Under the pieces are notes generated by a model, which was given only the letters and a program-made list of their open reading frames with translations, made no database searches and had not been told where the DNA came from. A stretch of 64,000 bases of DNA from an uncultured Sphingomonadaceae bacterium (GTDB taxonomy: Bacteria > Pseudomonadota > Alphaproteobacteria > Sphingomonadales > Sphingomonadaceae), in contig CANMFX010000003.1 of assembly GCA_947497315.1 (NCBI GenBank), positions 1 through 64,000 on the forward strand, read 5' to 3'. The position numbers were made by a program, and so were the translations under genes. Shown in pieces: positions 45,028 through 53,614 of the stretch. Position 1 is the stretch's first letter; each line of letters starts with the position of its first letter.

Positions 45028-45720
45028 CTATTGCTTTCCATATTTTCCTTCGATCTGACGCAGAATTTCAGCCAGCGAGCGTTCGGGTGCGGGCGTGAAG
45101 GTCTTTCCGGTCTTGCCTAGTCTCTCCATGCGGTCGAGACGGAACATACGAAAATCATCGCGCAATTCGCACCAGGCCACCAGTGTCCATGTCTTGCCCC
45201 AGAACCATAGGCCCAGTGGTTGAACATTCCGGCTGGTCGCCGCGCCTTCCTCGTCACGATAGTCAAAGGATAGGATATCGCGGGCATCAATGGCGGCTTC
45301 ACACAGATCAATCACATCTCTGGTTTGCTCGCCGATACCCATTTCTGGAGCGAATATCTTGGTGCCACCGACCTGGTCGCGTTCCTTTTCCGGCAATACC
45401 GTTTCGATCTTCACCAACGACTCTTCTGCCGCTGTTCTCATCGCGGTGCCGCCCCAGGCTCGGACCATACGGGCGCCAGTGACAAGAGCGACAATTTCCT
45501 CGCGCGTGAACATCAACGGCGGCAAATCAAAGCCGCTGCGCATGATATAGCCGATACCGGCTTCGCCATCGATTGGAACGCCCGTAGACTGCAAATCGGC
45601 AATGTCGCGATAGATTGTGCGCTCGGACACTTCCAATCGCTCGGCCAGCATGGCCGCGGTGACAAGCCGACCGCCGCGCAGATATTGCACAATCTGGAAG
45701 AGGCGGTCGGCTCTGCGCAT
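45028..45720 (-). CDS. YafY-type regulator with WYL domain
   Basis: 230 residues. The N-terminal DeoR/HTH_11 helix-turn-helix is MLAERLEVSERTIYRDIADL. The WYL domain follows (ILSFDYRDEEG; RNVQPLGLWFWGKTWTLVAW; FRMFRLDRMERL), with the usual WYL residues replaced by LWFWGKTWTLVAW. Such regulators sense small ligands or nucleic acid and control nearby genes. It starts two bases after the VOC gene stop, so the two are in one transcript. Confidence 0.92.
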   Translation of the reverse strand: MRRADRLFQIVQYLRGGRLVTAAMLAERLEVSERTIYRDIADLQSTGVPIDGEAGIGYIMRSGFDLPPLMFTREEIVALVTGARMVRAWGGTAMRTAAEESLVKIETVLPEKERDQVGGTKIFAPEMGIGEQTRDVIDLCEAAIDARDILSFDYRDEEGAATSRNVQPLGLWFWGKTWTLVAWCELRDDFRMFRLDRMERLGKTGKTFTPAPERSLAEILRQIEGKYGKQ

Positions 45721-45722
45721 AT

Positions 45723-46094
45723 CTAGTTTTTGAAAATACCGAGCGAATTGCCCTCGGTATCCTTGGCATAGAAGAAGGAGCCGGCCGGGATCAGGATAAC
45801 ATCCGACACGACCTCGCCGCCGCCTTTTTTCACGCGCTCCATGGCATCGTCAAGATAGCCATCGACCGCGAGATGTGCAGTGATTCCATCGCCTTCGGTT
45901 GCCGGCTTTCCTTCGTACAGATGGCCAGATGAGGCGTTTTCGCCTTCATAGGGCAGCATCATCATGAGTTGTGGTCCGGCATCATTCTTGGTGAGTGGGG
46001 CTTCCAGCAATGTTTCATAGAAGTTGGTTGCCCGTTCCATGTCAGTGACGGGAATTTCGGTCCATACGAGACGGTTATGTTTGGCTTCGGTCAT
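45723..46094 (-). CDS. VOC family protein (glyoxalase-like)
   Basis: 123 residues, one VOC module pair. NRLVWTEIPVTDMERATNFY and FFYAKDTEGNSLGIFKN frame the domain. The glutamate of the usual metal site is replaced in EGNSLGIF, so it may be a binding rather than catalytic protein. The ATG at 46094 has AGGAGC upstream and is preferred to 46139. It lies directly before the YafY-type regulator gene; pairs of VOC proteins and YafY regulators are common. Confidence 0.85.
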   Translation of the reverse strand: MTEAKHNRLVWTEIPVTDMERATNFYETLLEAPLTKNDAGPQLMMMLPYEGENASSGHLYEGKPATEGDGITAHLAVDGYLDDAMERVKKGGGEVVSDVILIPAGSFFYAKDTEGNSLGIFKN

Positions 46095-46141
46095 TAACTT
46101 GCTCCTGCTTGTTGTTGGGGACAAGTTCGCTAATACCATAG

Positions 46142-46169
46142 CCCTCCTGACAGCATATTGTCAGGAGGG
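46142..46169. repeat. Perfect 11-bp inverted repeat between two genes
   Basis: CCCTCCTGACA and its complement TGTCAGGAGGG surround a six-base core GCATAT. It lies between the DUF1428 stop (46186) and the VOC start (46094). On the plus strand T-rich sequence follows only after several bases, and on the minus strand none, so it could be a terminator of the DUF1428 gene or a regulator site for the VOC/YafY pair. Confidence 0.6.
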
Positions 46170-46185
46170 TCTGATTATTTTTCTT

Positions 46186-46911
46186 TTATTGACTGTCAGT
46201 GTCGAGAATGATCTCAAATCCACCATAGATTAAGCGTTTTCCATCCATTGGCATTTCTGCGCCCGGAGCAGGCATACGTTTGTCCTCACGCATTTTTTCT
46301 GCACCGGTTTCAAACGCCTCTTTGGACGGCCATTCCGCATAACCGAAAGCGATAGCCTCGCCGGCCTTTGCCTGAACCGCTCGCTTGAAATCGGTAACCT
46401 TGCCGCCTTCGATCTCTCCAGCCCAGCCATCGGCCGCGCGCGAGGCTCCATTGTCAATTGCCAGATCGCGCATCGTCTCGCACATATCGGCAAAAGCTTG
46501 GCGTTTCTCTTTAGGGACAGGGGCGACATAACCCTGTACATAGCCTGCCGGGCCGCTGGTCCCCCGCTCACCAAGTGTTTCAAAGCCTGAATAGATCATT
46601 CGCATGCCGTCAAACGGCATTTCTGCCGGCTCCTCCATCCGTTCGTCGTTCCCCATGTCTTTGTGGGCCTTGTCAAACGCCTCTTTCGTTCCCCAATCGA
46701 TCCAGGAGAAGACAATATTCTCGCTCTTCTCGGCCTTCACTGCTCCGTACATATCGGTAAGTTCGCCTCGCGGAACGTCGGATCCCCAGCATTCGACAAT
46801 CCGCTGGGCCCCATAATCGGTAAAGAGCGGCACGGACTCTTGTGCCATTTTTAAATAAGCTCCCTTATTGACCTCGGGAACCGGAATGATGAATCCTTGA
46901 AAATAACCCAT
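46186..46911 (-). CDS. Duplicated DUF1428 protein
   Basis: 241 residues formed by two DUF1428 units joined head to tail. Unit 1 begins GYFQGFIIPVPEVNKGAYLK and ends PFDGMRMIYSGFETL. Unit 2 begins GYVQGYVAPVPKEKRQAFAD and ends PMDGKRLIYGGFEIIL. The single-unit relative in E. coli is YbaA, of about 117 residues with a dimeric alpha-beta barrel, so the fusion mimics the dimer in one chain. The function is unknown. The longer frame from 46965 adds 18 residues that do not belong to the fold. Confidence 0.85.
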   Translation of the reverse strand: MGYFQGFIIPVPEVNKGAYLKMAQESVPLFTDYGAQRIVECWGSDVPRGELTDMYGAVKAEKSENIVFSWIDWGTKEAFDKAHKDMGNDERMEEPAEMPFDGMRMIYSGFETLGERGTSGPAGYVQGYVAPVPKEKRQAFADMCETMRDLAIDNGASRAADGWAGEIEGGKVTDFKRAVQAKAGEAIAFGYAEWPSKEAFETGAEKMREDKRMPAPGAEMPMDGKRLIYGGFEIILDTDSQ

Positions 46912-46966
46912 TTTCTCTCTCCTCACCCGGAATATAGCAAATTTGAGCTTTCTAATCACGCGCATA

Positions 46967-47000
46967 CAAAAAAAGCGGCGTGAGACCAGTCACGCCGCTT
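46967..47000 (-). terminator. Terminator after clpA
   Basis: A 10-bp perfect stem (AGCGGCGTGA with TCACGCCGCT) has A-rich sequence on the left and T-rich on the right, so it can work in both directions. It lies about 45 bp after the clpA stop. Confidence 0.85.
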
Positions 47001-47043
47001 TTTGTTTTTGGGCAGCAGACGGTGAGCCTGCTTTTCAGTGTAA

Positions 47044-49368
47044 CTACTTGTTCTTGGTTGGCGTCTTTTTCTTTGGCGCCGGTTTCTTCTTTTTCTTTGC
47101 CGAGGGCGCAGATGGCGTAACCTCAAAGGTCAGCTCGTTGTCCTTCAGATGTACCTTGACCTCGCCGCCATTGACCAATTTGCCGAACAGCAATTCTTCG
47201 GCCAGCGGTTGCTTGATCTTCTCTTGAATGAGGCGGCCCATCGGACGTGCGCCATAGAGTTTGTCATAGCCGCGTTCGGTGAGCCATTTCTGGGCATCAT
47301 CGTCCAGTGTGATATGAACATTCTGATCTGCCAGCTGCAGTTCCAGTTCAAGGATGAATTTCTCGACAACCCGCGCCACGACTTCTGGCGGCAGATAAGC
47401 AAAGGGCACAATCGCATCCAGGCGGTTGCGGAATTCGGGGGTGAACATTTTTTTCACCGCTTCATCGCCGGCATCTTCCTTGGACACATTGCCAAAGCCG
47501 ATGCCTTCTTTTGCCATGTCAGACGCACCGGCATTGGTGGTCATGATGAGAATGACATTGCGGAAATCGACAGTCTTGCCATGATGGTCGGTCAGCTTGC
47601 CATTGTCCATAACCTGAAGCAGGATGTTGAACAGATCGGGGTGTGCTTTTTCAATCTCGTCGAGCAGCAACACGCAATGCGGGTTCTGATCGACCGCATC
47701 GGTCAGCAAGCCGCCCTGATCATAGCCGACATAGCCCGGAGGTGCACCGATCAGGCGAGAGACGCTGTGGCGCTCCATATATTCGGACATGTCAAAGCGC
47801 TTGAGCGGAATGCCCATGATCGACGACAACTGCCGGGCGACTTCGGTCTTACCAACGCCGGTAGGTCCGGAGAACAGATAATTGCCAATTGGCTTGTTCG
47901 GTTCACGCAGGCCGGCACGAGACAGTTTGATTGCGCTCGACAGCTTTTCAATCGCCGCATTCTGACCAAAGACAACACGCTTGAGATCCTTGTCGAGATT
48001 TTCGAGCGTCTTCTTGTCATCTTTCGATACGGATTTGGGCGGGATGCGCGCCATCGTCGCGATAACCGCTTCAATATCCTTGGTCGTGATCATTTTCTTG
48101 CGACGCGAAGGCGGTAACAGCATCTGCATCGCGCCGACCTCGTCGATCACGTCGATCGCTTTGTCGGGCAACTTGCGGTCATTGATATAACGTGTTGAAA
48201 GTTCCACCGCTGATTTCAGGGCGTCCGGTGCGTAACGCACCTTGTGATGCTCTTCAAAAGCACCGCGCAGCCCGGCGAGGATTTTTATTGTATCTTCAAC
48301 GCTAGGTTCATTGACATCAATTTTCTGGAACCGGCGCAGCAGGGCGCGATCTTTTTCAAAATGATTTCGGAATTCTTTATAGGTGGTTGATCCGATGCAA
48401 CGGATAATACCGCCGGACAAAGCCGGCTTCAGCAAGTTGGATGCATCCATTGCGCCGCCACTGGTCGCGCCAGCGCCAATGACCGTGTGAATCTCGTCGA
48501 TAAACAAGATCGCGTCCGGCATTTTTTCCAGTTCTGAAACAACCTGTTTCAGCCGTTCTTCAAAATCACCGCGATAGCGAGTACCTGCCAGTAAGGATCC
48601 CATATCAAGCGAATAGATAATCGCTGGCTTCAATACGTCAGGAACGCTTTCCTCGACGATCCGCAGGGCCAAACCCTCTGCGATGGCGGTTTTACCCACG
48701 CCGGGTTCGCCGACATAAAGCGGGTTGTTCTTGGACCGGCGGCAAAGAATTTGCACGGTACGATCAACCTCGGCCTGGCGTCCGATAAGCGGATCGATCC
48801 GGCCATCCTTGGCTTTCTGGTTCAAATTGACGGTAAACTGGTCAAGCGCGGTTTCTTTTTTGTTTTTCGCCTCTTTTTTCTCGTCGCTCTCTTCGCTGCC
48901 AGACAGTTCGGCTGGGTCAATGGACTGTCCGCCCTTGCCAACGCCGTGGCTGATAAAGCTGACGGCATCCAACCGGCTCATATCCTGTTGCTGGAGGAAA
49001 TATACGGCATAGCTCTCTCGTTCAGAGAACAATGCGACAAGCACATTCGCGCCGGTCACTTCATCTTTGCCGGACGACTGCACATGCAGTATTGCACGCT
49101 GCACAACCCGCTGGAAACCGGATGTCGGGGAGGGGTCGATGGACTTTTCTACCTTCAGGGAATCCAGCTCGCTGTCGAGATACAGAACCACCGCGTCTTC
49201 AAGCTCGCCCAGATCCACTCCGCATGCGTTCATCACTTGCGAGGCATCACCATCGTCAATCAATGCCAGCAGCAGATGTTCCAGTGTCGCATATTCATGA
49301 GACCGATCAGCAGCATTTTTCAGCGCTTGATGTAGGGTCTTTTCCAGTGATTCTGCGAATGAAGGCAT
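47044..49368 (-). CDS. clpA: ATP-dependent Clp protease ATPase subunit ClpA
   Basis: 774 residues. The N-domain (SFAESLEKTLHQALKNAADR onward) binds the adaptor ClpS. Two AAA+ modules follow with Walker A motifs GEPGVGKTA (near 225) and GPTGVGKTE (near 505). The loop GIGFGN is the IGF contact for ClpP, so it should form the ClpAP protease. The last 20 residues are nearly all lysine and proline (SAKKKKKPAPKKKTPTKNK), a basic tail not present in E. coli ClpA. clpS is not in the window. Confidence 0.96.
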   Translation of the reverse strand: MPSFAESLEKTLHQALKNAADRSHEYATLEHLLLALIDDGDASQVMNACGVDLGELEDAVVLYLDSELDSLKVEKSIDPSPTSGFQRVVQRAILHVQSSGKDEVTGANVLVALFSERESYAVYFLQQQDMSRLDAVSFISHGVGKGGQSIDPAELSGSEESDEKKEAKNKKETALDQFTVNLNQKAKDGRIDPLIGRQAEVDRTVQILCRRSKNNPLYVGEPGVGKTAIAEGLALRIVEESVPDVLKPAIIYSLDMGSLLAGTRYRGDFEERLKQVVSELEKMPDAILFIDEIHTVIGAGATSGGAMDASNLLKPALSGGIIRCIGSTTYKEFRNHFEKDRALLRRFQKIDVNEPSVEDTIKILAGLRGAFEEHHKVRYAPDALKSAVELSTRYINDRKLPDKAIDVIDEVGAMQMLLPPSRRKKMITTKDIEAVIATMARIPPKSVSKDDKKTLENLDKDLKRVVFGQNAAIEKLSSAIKLSRAGLREPNKPIGNYLFSGPTGVGKTEVARQLSSIMGIPLKRFDMSEYMERHSVSRLIGAPPGYVGYDQGGLLTDAVDQNPHCVLLLDEIEKAHPDLFNILLQVMDNGKLTDHHGKTVDFRNVILIMTTNAGASDMAKEGIGFGNVSKEDAGDEAVKKMFTPEFRNRLDAIVPFAYLPPEVVARVVEKFILELELQLADQNVHITLDDDAQKWLTERGYDKLYGARPMGRLIQEKIKQPLAEELLFGKLVNGGEVKVHLKDNELTFEVTPSAPSAKKKKKPAPKKKTPTKNK

Positions 49369-49631
49369 GTATATACTCCTAGAAGGGACGACGGAATGTC
49401 CCGTTAGCTGAAAGCCTATGCGGTCCGGTGTTGCCCTGACCTTAACCTTTTGGCTTCCTTCTTAATCTATGCGCAACCCAAAAAACATCAAGGGCATATC
49501 CTGAGAATGGCAAGCATGTAGCCAAGGTTGAGCGTATTTCCTGATCTCTTCTCCTAAACGGTTCAAGCCGGATCAAATTAAATCTGAATATTAAGATATA
49601 GGGTTAACAAATCCTTACCAAGAACCGGTAT

Positions 49632-49832
49632 TTACGTTTTTTTAAACAGGCTATCAGCGCTCGCACGGTGTGACACGGCAAAGCTTTTCTTGGCTTCACA
49701 GCGGCTTATTTCTGTTTTCAGCGTAGATATCCGCTTCTCCAGCTCATCTACAGAAAATGGGTCCAGGTCCTGTTTTATCAGCAGGCTGAGTGGATCATTT
49801 GCGCTGCGCGGCAGATCATCGTCATCATTCAT
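49632..49832 (-). CDS. DUF1192 small protein
   Basis: 66 residues. It starts MNDDDDLPRSANDPLSLLIK and has the motif QDLDPFSVDELEKRISTLKT, which is the DUF1192 signature, then a coiled-coil segment. The family is short, widespread in alphaproteobacteria and of unknown function. The ATG at 49832 gives the usual family start. It is divergent from the quinone oxidoreductase gene. Confidence 0.88.
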   Translation of the reverse strand: MNDDDDLPRSANDPLSLLIKQDLDPFSVDELEKRISTLKTEISRCEAKKSFAVSHRASADSLFKKT

Positions 49833-49960
49833 ATGAAAATATCCCATCTTTTTCGGCCATTTGCCTCGGCAATGTTGACCCGCACGGCTTTGCTGTCAAT
49901 AAGGTCATCAGAGAAAAAGCGCCTGCCATTTACGCGTTTTTGGGGAGATATGGGGCAGCC

Positions 49961-50971
49961 ATGACAGTATCAGAAGTTTTGCAGACCGAAATGACAGCGG
50001 TAGCGATTAGTGAACCGGGCGGGCCGGATGTTCTGAAGCCGGAAACGATGGCCGTTCCACAGCCTGCCGCTGGCGAAGTTTTGATCAAAGTTGCGGCGGC
50101 CGGTGTGAACCGCCCAGATGTGGTTCAGCGTATGGGGCTCTATCCAGCTCCTCCAGGCGCATCTCCGCTGCCGGGTCTGGAAGTATCCGGTGTCGTTGTT
50201 GCGCTAGGCCAAGGCGTGGAACCGGAATGGATGGGGCGCAAGATATGTGCTTTGACCAATGGCGGCGGTTATGCCGAATTCTGCGTGGCTCCTGTGGGAC
50301 AGTGTCTTCCCATTCCAGACAGCCTGACCATGGAAGAAGCGGCGGCCTTGCCCGAAACATTGTTCACTGTGTGGAGCAATCTGTTCAACCGCGGCTTTGC
50401 ACGTGAAGATGAAACGGTACTGGTCCACGGCGGCACTAGCGGGATCGGTACAATGGCGATCATGCTGGGCAAGCTGTTTGGGTTGAATGTGATTGTTACT
50501 TGCGGTTCCGATCAGAAATGTACGGCTGCAAAAACCATAGGTGCGGACCACGCCATCAACTACAAAAGCCAGGATTTTGTCGAAGAGATTAAGAAGATCA
50601 CCGGCGGGCAAGGAGTCGAAGTGGTTCTTGATATGGTTGCCGGTGACTATGTACCGCGCAACCTCAACTGCCTGAAGGAAGACGGCCGGCATGTCACAAT
50701 TGCGGTACAGGGCGGCATGACAGCCACCCTGAACATGGCGCAGATCATGATGAAGCGATTGACCCTGACCGGATCAACATTGCGCCCGCAATCGGCTGAT
50801 CGCAAGGCGCTTCTTGCCGACGAACTTTATCGTTATGTCTGGCCGGATATTGAGGCGGGCAAGTTGAAACCGGTAATGGACGAAACATTCGCGCTTGCCG
50901 ATGCTGCCAAGGCGCATGCACACATGGAAGCCGGTGATCATATCGGGAAGATTATTTTGAAAGTGGAATAA
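49961..50971 (+). CDS. NAD(P)H quinone oxidoreductase (zeta-crystallin/PIG3 type)
   Basis: 336 residues in the MDR family without zinc ligands. EVLIKVAAAGVNRPDVVQRM and YPAPPGASPLPGLEVSG are typical of the PIG3 group. The cofactor loop is LVHGGTSGIGTMAIMLGKLF near residue 155. It reduces quinones with NADPH. The open frame extends upstream to 49790 across the divergent DUF1192 gene, so the ATG at 49961 is used; 49991 is an alternative. A Nudix gene starts three bases after its stop. Confidence 0.92.
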   Translation: MTVSEVLQTEMTAVAISEPGGPDVLKPETMAVPQPAAGEVLIKVAAAGVNRPDVVQRMGLYPAPPGASPLPGLEVSGVVVALGQGVEPEWMGRKICALTNGGGYAEFCVAPVGQCLPIPDSLTMEEAAALPETLFTVWSNLFNRGFAREDETVLVHGGTSGIGTMAIMLGKLFGLNVIVTCGSDQKCTAAKTIGADHAINYKSQDFVEEIKKITGGQGVEVVLDMVAGDYVPRNLNCLKEDGRHVTIAVQGGMTATLNMAQIMMKRLTLTGSTLRPQSADRKALLADELYRYVWPDIEAGKLKPVMDETFALADAAKAHAHMEAGDHIGKIILKVE

Positions 50972-50974
50972 CGG

Positions 50975-51397
50975 ATGGACGAGAATATCGACTTTCACGG
51001 CGCAAAGGCCGCGCTATTTGTCGATGATAAACTGCTCGTCTATCGCCGTGATAACAATCCCGATATTCCCTTTCCGGATATGTGGGATTTGCCCGGAGGC
51101 GGCCGCGAAAACGGGGAAAGCGGAGCAGAATGCGTTGCACGGGAAACCTTTGAAGAATTCGGTATAATGGTCGATATTGCCGCGCTTGACTATGTCCAGA
51201 ATTACGAAAACTGGCGGGGCGGAAACAGCCGGAGAGCTCTCTTTTTTGCCGGTCAACTCTCTTCCACTCAGGTGGATACCATTGTCTTCGGTGATGAAGG
51301 GCAGCATTGGTGTCTTATGGCGGTTGCAGACTTTCTGGAAAGCAGTCAGGCCGTGCCGCATTTGCAGGATCGATTGCGTCACTATCTCGCGGTTTAG
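50975..51397 (+). CDS. Nudix hydrolase
   Basis: 140 residues. The Nudix box is GGGRENGESGAECVARETFE followed by EFG, with the REUXEEXG core intact (RETFEEFG). The N-terminal strand is HGAKAALFVDDKLLVYRRDN. It cleaves a nucleoside diphosphate linked to some moiety; the substrate is not predictable. It is three bases after the oxidoreductase gene and shares its transcript, so it might act on a pyridine nucleotide, which is only a guess. Confidence 0.93.
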   Translation: MDENIDFHGAKAALFVDDKLLVYRRDNNPDIPFPDMWDLPGGGRENGESGAECVARETFEEFGIMVDIAALDYVQNYENWRGGNSRRALFFAGQLSSTQVDTIVFGDEGQHWCLMAVADFLESSQAVPHLQDRLRHYLAV

Positions 51398-51509
51398 GCC
51401 AAAGAAACAGGCCGGTTTTTGTAAATAAAGGGTCACAAAACGGGAATCATCCTGTCATATTGGCAGGTTATAGGCCGGGTCTATGGATAGCTTCCATAGG
51501 AGTGCGATG

Positions 51510-52424
51510 ATGGCCAAACAATTTCCGCCAATTTCTACATCTGATATCCCGTTGCTGGACGCAGACCGCTATGAGGCGCGGCTGACCCGGCAGCCACGCG
51601 TCAATCCGGCGGACAGGACACGATACCGGACCATCTGGATTTCCGACATTCACCTTGGCACCCGAGGTTGCAACGCCGATATGCTGATTGATTTTCTGGA
51701 TCATGTCGACAGCAATACGCTTTATCTGGTTGGCGATATCATCGACGGCTGGCGCCTGAAGAAGAAATTTTACTGGCCGGACGGACATAATGACATCATC
51801 TGGCGGATATTGAAACGCGCCAAGCGGGACACGCGGATTGTCTATATACCCGGCAACCATGATGAAATGTTCCGGCAGTTCACGGGCCTGAATTTCGGCG
51901 GCGTGGAAATCCGGCGGCATGCTATTCATGAAACTGCCGATGGTCGCCGGCTTTTGGTCATGCATGGTGATGAATTTGATACGGTAATGCTGGCGCACCG
52001 CTGGCTCGCCTTTGTCGGTGACGCCGCCTACACGACATTGATGCGGCTCAACTGGCTCGTCAACAAGCTCCGCCAGCGCATGGGTCTGCCTTATTGGTCG
52101 CTTTCCAAAGTGGCCAAGCACAAGGTGAAAAATGCGGTTGAATTTATCGGACGCTTTGAAGAGTTGGTGGCCAAAGCCGCTGGCAATCGCAGTGTTGATG
52201 GTGTGGTTTGCGGCCACATTCACACTGCCGAGATGCGCGAGATTAAAGGCATTGAATATTATAACGATGGCGACTGGGTCGAAGGGTGCACAGCTTTGGT
52301 TGAATGCGATGACGGAACCATGGAGATTCTCCACTGGGCTGATGAGATTAAGGCGCGTGAGGCAAGGCGCGGCCAACCGATGAATCTGAAAACTGTGAAG
52401 GGCAACCTGGAGCAGGCGGCATGA
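51510..52424 (+). CDS. Metallophosphoesterase, LpxH/YdeN-like
   Basis: 304 residues. All calcineurin-like metal motifs are present: ISDIHLG, LVGDIIDGW, IPGNHDEM, MHGDEFD and CGHIHTAEM. Relatives include UDP-2,3-diacylglucosamine pyrophosphatase. The ATG at 51510 is seven bases after AGGAG. The 4-base overlap with the following glycosyltransferase gene (ATGA) means translational coupling, and the pair may work on a membrane glycolipid. Confidence 0.9.
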   Translation: MAKQFPPISTSDIPLLDADRYEARLTRQPRVNPADRTRYRTIWISDIHLGTRGCNADMLIDFLDHVDSNTLYLVGDIIDGWRLKKKFYWPDGHNDIIWRILKRAKRDTRIVYIPGNHDEMFRQFTGLNFGGVEIRRHAIHETADGRRLLVMHGDEFDTVMLAHRWLAFVGDAAYTTLMRLNWLVNKLRQRMGLPYWSLSKVAKHKVKNAVEFIGRFEELVAKAAGNRSVDGVVCGHIHTAEMREIKGIEYYNDGDWVEGCTALVECDDGTMEILHWADEIKAREARRGQPMNLKTVKGNLEQAA

Positions 52425-53485
52425 AAATCGCACTGGTAACCGACGCTTGGCATCCTCAGGTTAACGGAGTCGTCCGCACATTGGATACGGTTATCGGGAT
52501 ATTGCGCCAATGGGGGCATGAGGTGCTGGTTATCTCGCCGGACCAATATCGTTCAGTCGCCGCGCCCAGCTATCCGGAAATCCGTCTGGCAATGACCCGC
52601 GCGCGTAGCGTTGGTCGGCGCATTGCCGCTTTTGAGGCTGACGCCGTGCACTTGGCAACAGAGGGCCCGTTATGCCTGTCTGCCCGGCGCTGGTGTCGGC
52701 GGAACAAGCGGCCGTTCACAACTGCCTATCATACACAGTTTCCCGAATATCTCGCCAAGCGCACCCATTTGTCACCGCGCATTTTCTGGCCGTATATCCG
52801 TTGGTTTCATGGCGCTTCACAGGCAATCATGGTCTCGACCGACAGCGTGAGACAGCAACTGGTGAAGGAACGTTTGCCACAAGTGCATCATTGGAGCCGC
52901 GGGGTTGATCTTGGCAATTTCTCACCGGATGCGCCTGCTCCGAAAATATTCGATGATCTGCCGCGCCCGATCCAGCTTTATGTCGGCCGTGTTGCCGTTG
53001 AAAAGAATATTGAGGCTTTTTTGCAAACAGATCAGCCGGGCAGCCGGGTAGTTGTTGGCGATGGCCCTGCGCTCGATGATTTGCGAGAGCGTTATCCCGA
53101 CGCACATTTTCTGGGCCGGAAATCGGGTAGGGAGCTTGCCGGTTGTTATGCCGGAGCCGATATTTTTGTGTTCCCGAGTAAAACGGACACATTCGGACTG
53201 GTTCTCATAGAGGCCCTGGCATGTGGTACGCCGGTCGCGGCCTTTCCTGTGACAGGACCGGTCGATATACTGACCGAAAAAAGTGGCGTAATGGCCGAAA
53301 GCCTTGATAGGGCCATTGCCGATGCACAGCATTTGCGATCGGACGACTGTTTGAAGCGTGCCGCGCATTTTAGCTGGGCGGCAAGCGCGCGACAGTTTCT
53401 TGAAGGCCTGGCACAAATCGAACCAGAGCAGACGGTTCGCCTGTCACGCCGTTTCATTGCCAAGGCCATTTTTGCCAGAGCTTGA
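52421..53485 (+). CDS. Glycosyltransferase family 4 (GT-B)
   Basis: 354 residues. The start IALVTDAWHPQVNGVVRTLD is typical of GT4 enzymes that add sugar to diacylglycerol or similar lipids (SqdX/MgtA relatives). The C-terminal half has LYVGRVAVEKNIEAFL, VVVGDGPALDDL and PSKTDTFGLVLIEALACG, where the first E of the EX7E motif is D. Its start overlaps the stop of the metallophosphoesterase gene, so both are likely in one membrane-lipid or envelope pathway. Confidence 0.92.
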   Translation: MKIALVTDAWHPQVNGVVRTLDTVIGILRQWGHEVLVISPDQYRSVAAPSYPEIRLAMTRARSVGRRIAAFEADAVHLATEGPLCLSARRWCRRNKRPFTTAYHTQFPEYLAKRTHLSPRIFWPYIRWFHGASQAIMVSTDSVRQQLVKERLPQVHHWSRGVDLGNFSPDAPAPKIFDDLPRPIQLYVGRVAVEKNIEAFLQTDQPGSRVVVGDGPALDDLRERYPDAHFLGRKSGRELAGCYAGADIFVFPSKTDTFGLVLIEALACGTPVAAFPVTGPVDILTEKSGVMAESLDRAIADAQHLRSDDCLKRAAHFSWAASARQFLEGLAQIEPEQTVRLSRRFIAKAIFARA

Positions 53486-53566
53486 GCCTTGAGCAGCTAA
53501 AAACGCATGGCTAGACCAAATATCTTGCCGACTCTTTCGATATCCCCTACATAGGGCTCAACAACA

Positions 53567-53597
53567 GGCCGCTCCCGAAAGGGGCGGCCCTTATTTT
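53567..53597 (+). terminator. Terminator between the glycosyltransferase gene and trcR
   Basis: A 10-11 bp stem (GGCCGCTCCC with GGGGCGGCC) around a GAAA loop is followed by TTATTTTTTAT. It ends 18 bp before the TrcR start, so it could also act as a leader attenuator. Confidence 0.85.
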
Positions 53598-53614
53598 TTA
53601 TAAAGGACGCCGCC

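Noticed and set aside
47149-48117. Plus-strand open frame of 322 codons opposite clpA
   Set aside because: It lies inside the AAA+ coding region and shows no family motif; clpA itself is unambiguous.
51468-52433. Minus-strand open frame of 321 codons opposite the metallophosphoesterase
   Set aside because: The plus strand carries all five metal motifs of a metallophosphoesterase; the minus frame has none and no ribosome-binding site.
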